DNA from: Brienomyrus brachyistius
Taxonomy: Eukaryota; Chordata; Actinopteri; Osteoglossiformes; Mormyridae
DNA length: 64,000 bases
Assembly: GCF_023856365.1 (NCBI RefSeq)
Contig: NC_064549.1
Coordinates: forward strand, 6,775,608-6,839,607
Direction of reading: 5' to 3'
The notes under the pieces are model-generated. The model did no database searches, was not told the DNA's origin, and worked only from the letters and a program-made list of their open reading frames with translations. The position numbers were made by a program, and so were the translations under genes. Below are positions 36,968 through 46,659 of this stretch, piece after piece (the stretch's first letter is position 1; each line of letters starts with the position of its first letter).

Positions 36968-37802
36968 GAAGGGTGGCACGATCATCTCCAGCAAGCTCAT
37001 TCATACCGTGTGCCAATTTGGGCCCCAACTTGTACAGTGGGTTTATTTGTGCAGTTACTTCAAAGGTATGAATCTGGGCGTTGGGCGGGGGTTCCACACC
37101 TTGCTCGATGCTGATCCGGCGCCTTTCACGTAATCGATCATCCTCATCTTCCATCAAGGAAGCCTGGACTGAGCTGCCAGCTGTTGCCCCACCCAGAGTA
37201 TCCAGAAAAGTTGGTTGGGTGATGGGAGCAGTGTGCTGCTTGATCAGGTACCACTTCTGTGCTAACTCCGAGTCTGCAGGGAAAGGGCAGCTGTCCAGCA
37301 TGAGCTCACTGAGGTGAATTTTACGATGTGAAGAGATAGATGAGGATGAGCAGGAGGTGGTAGGGGGGCCCTGAGGTAAAGAGGTTGTGTAAGTTTTAAT
37401 AGGGAAACATTGCCCCACTGCATCCTGGATCTTCTGTCGGAGGGAGCGACTCCCACCTGCCGGCTTGCCTTCTGCAGCACTACGTGCTGCTTCACTCCCA
37501 CCCCAATTTTTTCCAAGGTGCAGCTTGCCAGTTTCTGGGTCTTGCCAACTTGGTTCTCCAAAAGGGTTGGTAGACTCTGTGTTCCAGCACTGACTATCAC
37601 TCATCAGCTCCCCATATTCAAAGCCATCACTGGCAGGTCGCACCTGAGTTTCACTGTTGACACTTCGCTCCTTCTTCTTAACCCTTACACTTTTGTTCCT
37701 CCAGCCAACCTCTCGTCTATCCACTGAGCGGCTTTGTCTGACCTTGGGACGAGCACCTCTCTCCCTTTCTTTCTCAGCATCTTCTTTAGGTGACTGGGAC
37801 AT
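36186..37802 (-). CDS. socs9: Suppressor of cytokine signalling, SOCS4/5/9 subgroup (probable socs9), single coding exon
   Basis: SOCS4/5-type proteins bind phosphotyrosine on receptors or kinases through SH2 and recruit elongin B/C-Cul5 through the SOCS box, ending signalling. The 538-residue frame starts at ATG 37802; an in-frame TAG lies just upstream and the codon before ATG-2 is GTG, so no earlier ATG exists. Residues about 117-205 are the conserved N-terminal block ([32 protein letters not shown]). A SOCS5-like block follows ([24 protein letters not shown]), then 20 Gln at 279-298. The SH2 domain is about 386-478, with Arg411 in FLLRDS. The SOCS box is about 486-533, with the LQHIC elongin motif and LPLP Cul5 motif. 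The N-terminus and [11 protein letters not shown] resemble SOCS4, while the middle resembles SOCS5. Linkage to samd4b suggests socs9. Subgroup membership is nearly certain; the exact symbol is less so. Confidence 0.85.
36909..36968 (-). repeat. Poly-glutamine coding repeat in the SOCS gene
   Basis: Twenty consecutive glutamine codons, in coding order 13 CAA, 6 CAG and 1 CAA, between a Leu and an Arg-Leu-Leu-Leu. Another QQQ-P-Q cluster follows. The tract sits between the SOCS5-like block and the SH2 domain, in a presumably disordered linker. Opposite-strand frames over it read as poly-Leu or poly-Val and are shadows. Confidence 0.95.
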
Positions 37803-37835
37803 GATCACCTACCTTGTCTCGGGAAAGAACAAAAC
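37803..37835 (-). promoter_or_regulatory. Probable 3' splice acceptor upstream of the SOCS start codon
   Basis: The minus strand reads a pyrimidine-rich CTCTGTTTTGTTCTTTCCC, then AG dinucleotides at 37814-37813 and 37810-37809, then GTGATCATGTCC. This fits a 5'-UTR intron ending just before the coding exon, the usual SOCS4/5 arrangement. The ATG has A at -3. Confidence 0.5.
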
Positions 37836-38399
37836 AGAGTTTAGTTTTTAACCTTGGATCAATAAAATTACCACAAAAATAAATCAGGATCCAACTGTAT
37901 GGGGTTCAAGCAACATACCCTATATTCACCAATAATTTACCTTCAAGGCTCAATATCAATAACAAATACAACAGAAATAAGTATTTAAATCGTAAATGTG
38001 TATACCAAACATGTCAAGTTAAGATCTGTCCAACTAATCATTTAAGTAAACTGAAAATTTGCTTTTCCATATACTTGCTCACTCAAAGAGTGTCTATGAA
38101 TGCTTACCAGTACGTAACTAGATTGAAATAAGTTAAAAGGTAAAATATCTGGACAAATTCTGTAAGCAGACTTGCTCTCTAGAAATATTTTTCATATTTT
38201 CATTTCCTTGAGACAAAAAAATAACCGTTTTCCATATTCCACTAAACGAAACAGAAAAAATAACGACAACTAAGTGAAATACGCAGAATAATAACTGTTG
38301 TCACAAAAATACTATTTTGATAATACCTTTACCATTATAGCAAATCGGGGTGTAACAAACACACATCCATTTCCCCTTCAAAGACACGGTAGCTGAATC

Positions 38400-39370
38400 A
38401 ACAAAGAAACTACCCAGGAAGGCTGGGAGATGAGCCACCGACGATGCGCCGTAAGCCCTCACTGACGCAACATTGCAGCCATACGTCGGTTAACTAGTGA
38501 AAAAATCGTATTATATAATTTTCAAGAGTATAAAGTTTGAAGTATTCTGGTCTTTGGAGCTAAGATGCGAAACCCCTTTTGTATCTAAAACCGAACAAAT
38601 GCTATGGAAACGCCTTCAACCCGCGTCTGATGAACGTTGGGTTTCGTATGTAGCGAACGAGTTAAGTTCGCTAGCAGCAAACGACAAGGCTGCTCCCATG
38701 TAGCGTTTAAAGCTTATCCGATACATTGTTTCCTTCTACTTACGCAAGAGTTCCGTTTACATAATTTTACCGAAATAAAAATATTAGCTTACCTTTTGTT
38801 TTAGGCTTGAAATACAATTTATGACAACAGAACAAATATCGTTTTAAAGAGACAGTAAGACGTACGGCTGTAAGGCTGATTGACCATAAGTAGTTTGCCC
38901 TCTGTTGTACGATGGGCCAAACTACACTAACGTGATAGGAAAGAATCACGCGACCTTTTCCTGAAATCCGTGTTAAAACAGGAGCTACACCCCTGTACAA
39001 ATCACAAAACTATCATATATATTTGCAGGAAAACTAAATAAACAGAGCTATAGGTATGCAACTCTTTGATACACTATATTCATGTTGTATGTTTAAACAG
39101 AATGGTTGTCATACAATAAACTTGGTCATTTGAATAGGCATTTGAATGACAAGGAAAAAATATATATTGTGTCCAAAATGAAGCCTGCGAACTAACTAAC
39201 CTCGTTGTCAGGACTGTTCCTTCCTACTTCCAGGGGATTTCAAATCCAGTCTCCCAGCCCTGCGCGTGCACGCCTGCACGCCTGCGTGCCCTGCGCAGGT
39301 AATTTGCATGTTCTGCCCGTGACACGATAGTTTCCGCCTACAGGCCAGACGTGCGTTTATCCTAACATCT
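38400..39370 (-). promoter_or_regulatory. Candidate SOCS promoter / first exon, CpG-richer stretch
   Basis: Two patches rich in CpG relative to the AT-rich surroundings lie upstream of the SOCS coding exon: 38425-38700 (many CG in ACCGACGATGCGCCG, ACGTCGG and AACGTTGGG) and 39255-39360 (GCGCGTGCACGCC and repeats). Either could hold the transcription start and untranslated first exon. No unique TATA box or defining donor site was identified, so placement is inference. Confidence 0.35.
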
Positions 39371-39841
39371 CTAATGTGCTCGTGGCGTGCATGTGTGTAA
39401 TATATATGTTTAAGTATTTGGTTTAAATCAATGCCGCACTAACACCATAATTAATGTTCGCTATTTCACTATATTACATACATTGATCAAATCCAAGCCA
39501 CAAAATCAGTATTGTTCACACATTCTATATATTTTTGATTTCATGTTATGTACCGCCTTTTATTTTGGGATGCATTAAAACAAAGGAAATATTTAAATTA
39601 CACTTTTGCTTTACTGAACTTTTCAGCAATTAACACGTGGTAACATGCAATGTAAAATTAATTATATACAAAAGAAAAACAACATCATGACTTATGCTAC
39701 CAGAAAGCCAATTATATTGTTATACTTAAGCTTTTTGCAGCTAAAACTGGCTCTTGGCCATTGTCTGAATTGTCAATTGCATATAATTGTGCTCAGCTCC
39801 GGGCTGCCAAGACCCTGTACTGGATAAATTCATCTTCTAAT

Positions 39842-39905
39842 CCAGTGTTTTTCAACCTGGTCCTCAGAGAGTCCCAGATGGTCCATATTTATGATCTTAG
39901 GTCCA
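39842..39905. repeat. Half of a hAT MITE terminus
   Basis: CAGTGTTTTTCAACCTGGTC followed by CTCAGAGAGTCCCAGATGG matches the left arm of the CAGTGTTTCCC family, but no right arm follows. A CA repeat and a Tc1 element begin within 20-50 bases. Confidence 0.45.
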
Positions 39906-39918
39906 TACCTAGAAGTTT

Positions 39919-39920
<2 letters not shown>

Positions 39921-39955
<35 letters not shown>
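39921..39955 (+). repeat. (CA)n microsatellite
   Basis: About 17 CA dinucleotides directly abutting the left end of the Tc1-like element; the right end also borders a shorter ACAC-rich stretch (40854-40873). Confidence 0.9.
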
Positions 39956-39957
<2 letters not shown>

Positions 39958-40853
39958 TATGGACAAAAGTTTTGGGACATGTGGTCATTGCACCTATAGG
40001 AATTTGTATGACATCCCATTCTAAATTCATAGGCATTAATATGGAGCTGGTTCCTCTTTGCAGCTATAACAGCTGCCACTCCTCTGGGAAGGTTTTCCAT
40101 AGGATTTGAGTGTGTCTGTGGGAATTTTTGCCCATTCATCCAGCAGAGCATTTGTGAGGTCAGGCACTGACGTTGGATGTGAAGACCTGGCTCGCAATCT
40201 CCGTTCCGGATCATGACAAAGTTGTTCGATGGGGTTGAGGTCAAGGCTCTGTGCAGGACAGGCAAGTTCTTTCACACTAAACTCATCCAACCATGTCTTT
40301 ATGGAACTTGCTTTGAGTACTTGGACACAGTCATGCTGGAACAGAAAAGGGCCTTCCCCAAACTGTTCCTACAAAAGTTGGAAGCATAGAATTGTGCAAA
40401 ATGTCCAGGTAAGCTGAAGCATTAACATTTCCCTACCTTAGAACTAAGTGGCCTAGCCCAACTCCTGAAAAACAGCCCCATACCATTATCCCTCCTCCAC
40501 CAAACTTTACAGTTGGCACAATGCAGTCAGGTAATGTTCTCCTGGCATCCGCCAAACCCAGACTCATCCATCAGACTGACAGAGAACCATGATTTATTGC
40601 TCCACAGAACATGTTTCCACTGCTCCAGAGTCCAGTGGCGGTGTGCTTTACACCACTCCATCTGAAGCTTGGCATTGCACTTGGAGATGTGAGGCTCACA
40701 ATTCTTATGCTGGAGTTAATGCCAGAGGAAGCTAGGAACTCTGCAGTTATTTAGACAACAGAGCGCTGGTGACTTAGGCCTAGTGTGCCTCAGCACTCAG
40801 TAACCCCTATCTGTGATTAAGAGGCGTGTCCCAATAGTTTTGTCCTTATAGTG
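39953..40853 (-). mobile_element. Tc1-like transposon with dead transposase
   Basis: About 900 bp between inverted ends: CACTATATGGACAAAAGTTT on the left, and on the right the complement of CACTATAAGGACAAAACTAT. TTGGGACA follows in both. The right end is followed by TA. The minus strand keeps the C-terminal part of a Tc1 transposase: DEFSVKELACPAQSLDLNPI with E (catalytic NPIE motif), then LLDEWAKIPTDTL and a frameshifted end. The upstream part is degenerate and no intact frame spans it, so it is inactive. Confidence 0.88.
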
Positions 40854-43800
40854 TATACACACACAAACACACAGGAAGAAGTGTGATGACACCAGCTTGA
40901 CATAGTTCAATATGAGCACTCATTGTCAAAAACTCAATCCTGAAACCAAGGGTATACCAGCTTATGTCTTACCACTTTAGCAAATGAACTTGCTCCGACA
41001 TTTTATCCTTCACAATTACTTAACTTGGGTGACCAAGGCAGATGTGGTGAACAGCCTGACGTCCCATAATGGTGCCAAGTGGAAAGTCACTAACCTCTAT
41101 ATATGAGAGACTAGTCATTTTACACACGCACACAAATTTTATGTACATGTCACACTATTATATACATGTCACACACTCAAAACATAATTTACCAAAGCAA
41201 TTTGCTACCTGCCTTGTTGCACACCATACTTCATCTCAGGGTTCCCCAGTTCCGCTCCTGGAGGCCAGAATCCAACAGTTTGCACATTTCCCTGTTTAAA
41301 TACACCTATGAAACCTGGCAATTAGCTCAAGATGAGTTTGTACTATATACTATTGAGTGTAAATATTGAACATTATGGTTGATGAATACATTGGGATAAA
41401 TTTATTCTATAAAATTAAAATTATGCCAGAAAATGTACTGAACCTACTGCTCATGTGGCCTTGTATGCATTACCAAAAAGTGATTTATCCTTACCTTCAC
41501 CAGAAGCTTAATACTACACATACGCCCCAACTCATTAACTTGAAACAATGAAAACTTGCAGCCTATCGTCTGAATTTTCCTTGTGGAGGGTATGAAGTGT
41601 TCAGGTGAAGAACTATTTGATTAAAAATTCATTTTAATTAACCTGAAGTGCATTTATTAGATTGTAAAAGCAGAACTCGGACACCCATTTGTGGAAAAAT
41701 GTGGAGCGAGTCAATATGTGACACCAATAAGAGCAGCAAGGAAGAGGGAGTCCGAGTTATAAGAAAGCAAGCCTGCCCAACACAGGCAGGCAGGTCACAG
41801 CTACATTCTCGTGAAGGGTCTGGTCTTCCTGCGCTATTTTAGTAAACATAAAAAATACATAAAACAGGTAGGACTAGGCAAGCAGCACCCTTATACAGTA
41901 CAAAAACAGACAACTGCATTTACATGTCAGGTCTACTTATAGGTAGAACTAGTCCTACATTCTCCTTCCCAGAACAGTACCAGGCTTTGGATTCATCAGC
42001 ATCATGACCAACAGGAAAATTAATGCTTATGTATTTCTATGGCTGGCAAAACATCACTGTTCATCGTCCAAATGTGTCACCAACCACTCAAATTCCTCTA
42101 CAATTTCATTAAATGAATGGTGATATTTACTTCTGCTATTCATTAATCATTTTACGCTCGGCTGAACTTATCCGGAACAAGGAAGGTGACAGTAAGAAAC
42201 TTACAGCTATGACATGGATATAATTAAAATACCATTGAAAATACCCTTTGCTGCCTGGGATGAGATGTGCACCCTAATGTGCCTCTGCTGAATTAGCATA
42301 TGGAGAATGGTTAATCCATTTAAATGTTTTAAAAATATATTTTAATCCCAATTACTCAGCATTGGTAAGCAGTGCAAAACTGTTGAAATCAGTGTACTTC
42401 AAACACTTATGGAAAAGTCTTTAAGGGGAGTGGACTTAAAAAAAATAAAAATAAAAAGGTATAGTATGTTTATATGAGTGAGGGTTTTTATAGCATATAA
42501 AATATTAGTGTTCTGTGGTTGACAAAGGATTTTATGACAATATTACTCTACATATTTCTCAAACCCTCCATTATTAATAAGCGTTCCTCGCATTTGTCTA
42601 TGCACTGTTAATTCAAAATCTTCTTGAACAGGTAATAAGTTAATTACACCGATTCAAATGTGTGAAATGAGAGAGAATGCGCACCATTAAAAACAAAAAC
42701 ACTATTTGCTAAAAAGACAGGAGGCCTGATTCATTTCAGAATGAAAAATGTAGCAGCAAATCGCAGCAGGGTGACCCTTTTTCTGCTGAAGCTCGTTTAC
42801 ACTGATTTTTAGGTTAGCCTCGTGCCCTAAGCAGCCTGCGACGGTCTCCAGGCCCCCGCAACCGCAGCCAGGGTGAGCAGTTACAAGATGGATGTTCACT
42901 AGCATGCTTAGTGGATGTTACTAGTGACCCCTCACCACCAACATGCCGGTTTTGAAGGGCTTCCTGTAGACCATTGTGGTTAATTATGCACTTTCCCCCA
43001 ATAAAATATTTAATTCATAAAATTATCTGGTGTTAAGCAAGCCTTTTTCATACTACAGTTAAAAGTGTGGCATTTAAGTAGCTCTAGTATGGTTACACTA
43101 ATTTCTTTAAATCATAACATTGCAATTTTTAGACATTATGACACAGTACAATCAACACACACGACTAACAATTGCATCTGTATGAACAAACAGTGAAAGG
43201 GCAATGCATTTTTTTCTTTTTAAGAGTTATTGCTGTACCTCACAAGATTCCACAGTCACAAAGACGGTTGGCACTTGAGTGAGGCTTCTTGGTGAGAAAG
43301 ACACAGGATACCCAAGCCAAGATGCATAGATCCTACAGGTCAAAATCAGACCTTTCAAGATATTGCATGTACTTAACTACCAAATATTAGATAGAATCAC
43401 ACATAAATATTAATGTTAAGCGATCCAAATCATTTTCAGTATTGTCCCTATAAGGCATCATCTACAAGTTTTTGCAATCTTTAGGCAAGCCCCCAAAATA
43501 TTTCAATTCAACTGTTCATAGCCAACTTGAAAATAACCAAAACCGTGAAACGTCAAGACAACGTCACATTTGCAAACCTGGAGGAGGGACTGTCCTTTGT
43601 GTGGTACGGTTTGATATGGATAAATGCTTTATAGAAACTAAAACAAAATGGATCAATATTTGTTTATTCCTCGCCATCAAAATTGAACAAATATGCCATC
43701 TCAATTTATATAATCAACTGACCAATGACTACAATTAAAAGTGAGCCGTTAACCATACCGCTGGCCGTAAGCTGTCACCAGCCCTTGTAGGAGTGATGTT

Positions 43801-44149
43801 CAAGTGCCCACTGTGAAAATCTCCATCTATTTAGCTAGTGCTCAAGTAAAAGTCTTCAGACTCTATACAAGCCAATGCTGCCCTAGAGCCCAACCCTCCC
43901 TGCGTCCAATGATGTTTTTAATTCATGCTGGTATTGGAAACAAATGTCCGACAAGGTTTAATATGAGCACTCAATATTGCATAGAAGTAAAAATAAACAA
44001 ATAAGTAAAAATCACACTACACTTTATCAGTCTATTAAATGAGAGCAGCGAAACTGACCATTACTAGAATAACGGCATAATCAAATTCATACACTGCATG
44101 TGTATGTTGACTTTGGAACAAAGCTTGGATAAGGTGATTAAACTGGGGC
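40854..44149. other. Intergenic DNA between the SOCS gene and samd4b
   Basis: No exon of another gene is visible. A repeat scrap occurs at 41235-41300 (GTTCCCCAGTTCCGCTCCTG). The part from 42060 to 42420 is repeat-poor and contains GCTGAATTAGCATATGG, which could be regulatory. Confidence 0.4.
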
Positions 44150-44425
44150 CTGGAGCCAATTTAAGAAATCACAGTGCACGAGACCTGGAGGCACCCTGGA
44201 TGGGAGACCGGTCCATGGCGGCGTGCGCACAATCACACAGCACAGGTAGGGGCCAACGAGCCCAACTGCATGTCTTTAAATAGCAGGAGGAAATCCAATC
44301 CAATGCACTGAAAGGAAATCTGGTGAAATGGGGAGAACACACACAGACTTAGGAGGAGTGATTTGGGCTTCCAACCCAGGAGGTGTGAGACCAAGCATGC
44401 TACCTAGCGTCACCATGCCACTCGG
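44150..44425 (-). mobile_element. Diverged SINE copy
   Basis: In minus orientation the head side (GGTGTGAGACCAAGCATGCT near 44385) and ACACACAGACTTAGGAGGAG are followed by GGAGGAAATCCAATCCAATG and GGAGACCGGTCCATGGC. This is the general block order of the GGAT-tail family with a different 3' part. It lies between the SOCS gene and samd4b. Confidence 0.4.
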
Positions 44426-45940
44426 GGTACCTGGAAACTCTTTGCAGAGTCATTTACAACAACAAAAAGAGGAGGTAACCGGATGATCTACAACATAGAT
44501 ACGGTCTCACTTCTACAATAGTACCAATTTGTAATGTTGTTTGCACCTTGGCTCAATTGAAGCCTTTAAATTGCCTTTGATTTGGAACAGAAATGTTTGA
44601 GAAATGAGTTGATCTGAGTTGGTCCTGCCATTTCATCACACGTCAGTCAAGGACCCACAAAGATCCACAAGTCTGTCCAGAATAAGTTGCTGGAAGATGA
44701 ATGTATGGAACCACAACAATATTCCTACATGATGAAACCCTCCGGCCACAGAAATTACATGACATAATCCTTAAACTGTGCAACATTAATCAAAAACAGG
44801 TGGGCCAACTACAGATTGATCATGTTATATTTTTTTCACAATCAATATTCACTTTAGCAGAAGTGGTTGGTAATACATTTAAGCCCGTGATATATGAAAA
44901 ACAAACAGGTTTCTTTACACAGTGTTCTGTATGGTACCAATTCAAGTTTAAAAAGGACAAAAATTTTGCACCGCCTTTGCTGAATAGGCCCCTAAGAGGA
45001 AGAAAACATGCCTTTTTATACATTTCACATTATAAGGCAGCACACACAGCAAAACCTAGAATTACTCTGCATTTGCCCGTCACTGAGATTCTCTCTTATG
45101 ACAGTCAATTGTACTTTTTTTTTTTTTTTTTTACATTTGCATATTTTGATTAAGAGCTTAATGTAAATTAAGCATTTCAATGGGATTTTTGCACTTGGGA
45201 GTGAATCAGTTTTGCTTATGCTGCCGGGACTTGGGTCACATTGCAGATCAGTATAACACGCATTCAATGCATTCAATATAACAAGCATTCAATGCACTGA
45301 ATTAGCAGGACCCTCTATCATTTGTTGCAGTTGGGGGCCGGGGGAGGGGGGAGAAAAAAAAAACAGCCTACAATGACACAGATAATAGTATTCACACAAT
45401 TATTTGCTCAAGAAATGACCTGTCATCCCCAGAACAACCTACAGTTTCCAAGGAGGAAAGCTATATATGACCAAGCCTCATTATAATGGTGTAACACACG
45501 AAATGGATGGACATGCCAAACCACCTCGAGACCAGCAGGCTGACCTCTTTCTGATGCATCTACATGTAAATATATCAACCATCAAAGAATAGGTTAATAC
45601 GCATTTACTATAGGAACTGAGAATGATATTGTGTAATCTTCCTCAAATACTATACGGATGATAAAAAAAAAAAGTAGTAATTAAGTGCCATTACTTGCTG
45701 CTTAGATAACTTGCCTTTTTCAGATTCGGTTGTGGTTGAGATTGTTCTTGGGGTAAAACTCAAAAGCCATAGGCTATAAAGATGAGGCAAATACAAAGAA
45801 TTAGATTTAAATGTTACACCAACCATGTTTGTGAAATAGGTGCTCAGCCAATAACTGATACAGTCCTGACCAGAAATAAAACAGTTGCTTTTCAGTCATT
45901 AACTGCAAAAGAGAGATGGGGTCAGACAGTATCATTAGTA
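44426..45940. other. Region below samd4b, no second gene
   Basis: A 150-codon frame at 44701-45153 (plus) ends in a poly-Phe run from a T tract and lacks any recognisable domain; it is judged non-coding. Some of this could be extended samd4b 3' UTR. Confidence 0.4.
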
Positions 45941-46630
45941 TTTATTTAGCTTCTTTGAAATAAAAGTGCATGTCACCATCCTGGCATGTCAAAGGCTACC
46001 AACATCCAAATCCCTCTTCTCCGTGATTCTACATTTAACAGTCCTTATCAAAAGGTTAATTAAAGCAAATTGTCTGCATATTAGTTTTCATTAACAATTT
46101 AGTTAACTGCCAGGTACCGAGTTAACAGGGGCTGCATCAGCGAAGATCTTGCCATCTGGAAATTTCCAGACTGCAACATGGCTGTGTGTCTAACAACTGC
46201 CTTTTTGCAAGGCTAATGAATTGCCCTGTGTTTGGGCTGAAGCTGAGATGAACTGGGAAGAAGCGAAGGGTAGTGCCTGCTGGGAGAGCACCGACCCCCC
46301 CCCAGCCAGCTCTTAGTTCCGGTTACAGCAGCTGGACAATAACAGCACACTACAGACCTGCCATCTGTCCCCGATTTCTTTTTGAGCGGTTTGGAAAACT
46401 AGCCCTCTTAGCATTAAAAACCTTGCATCTCTCTCTCCTGCTTAATAACATAGTAATCTGTATTTGTAATAAACCTCAGTTAAGTATATTAAAGTACAAA
46501 AATATTAGCACATATACACAGTTTGTGTCTTTTTTTCGTAGTGACCATTTTGTTTTTTGTTTTTTTTAACGTCAAGTTTTAGCCTAGGCTCAAAGAGCCA
46601 GGACTTCATTATAAAGTGTATTTTCCATGT
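45941..46630 (-). other. samd4b: samd4b probable 3' UTR with first AATAAA
   Basis: Below the stop codon the first canonical AATAAA on the minus strand is at 45946-45941, giving a 3' UTR of about 690-710 nt. The stretch is free of recognisable transposons. Its 45.94-46.25 kb part is rich in motifs such as TTAATTAA and AACAAT, which could be conserved. The real polyadenylation site is not shown by sequence alone. Confidence 0.45.
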
Positions 46631-46659
46631 TCATATTGTCGATGTTCGGTCCATGCCAT
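46631..46659 (-). CDS. samd4b: samd4b coding exon 12 (last, with stop)
   Basis: Only 29 coding bases. After TTCCACAG the sequence ATGGCATGGACC continues the split Asp codon and gives DGMDRTSTI followed by TGA at 46633-46631. This reproduces the family C-terminus exactly in style (DG-[VTM]-D-[RK]-TSTI), which fixes the stop and confirms the upstream reading frame. Confidence 0.92.

Noticed and set aside
36884..37133. Plus-strand frames with poly-Leu or poly-Val opposite the SOCS gene
   Set aside because: They are shadows of the glutamine repeat.
37803..37808. Start of the SOCS protein at the GTG two codons before the ATG
   Set aside because: GTG is not a usual vertebrate start; the ATG at 37802 has A at -3 and the upstream bases look like a splice acceptor.
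39953..40853. Tc1 transposase as a functional gene
   Set aside because: Only the C-terminal part is readable and it is frameshifted; upstream catalytic regions are degenerate.
44701..45153. 150-codon open frame on the plus strand
   Set aside because: Ends in a poly-Phe run made by a T tract and shows no domain; composition matches the non-coding surroundings.
37803..46630. Search for gch1 or wdhd1 between the SOCS gene and samd4b
   Set aside because: No exon resembling either was seen, and they are expected beside samd4a rather than samd4b, so their absence is not evidence of loss.
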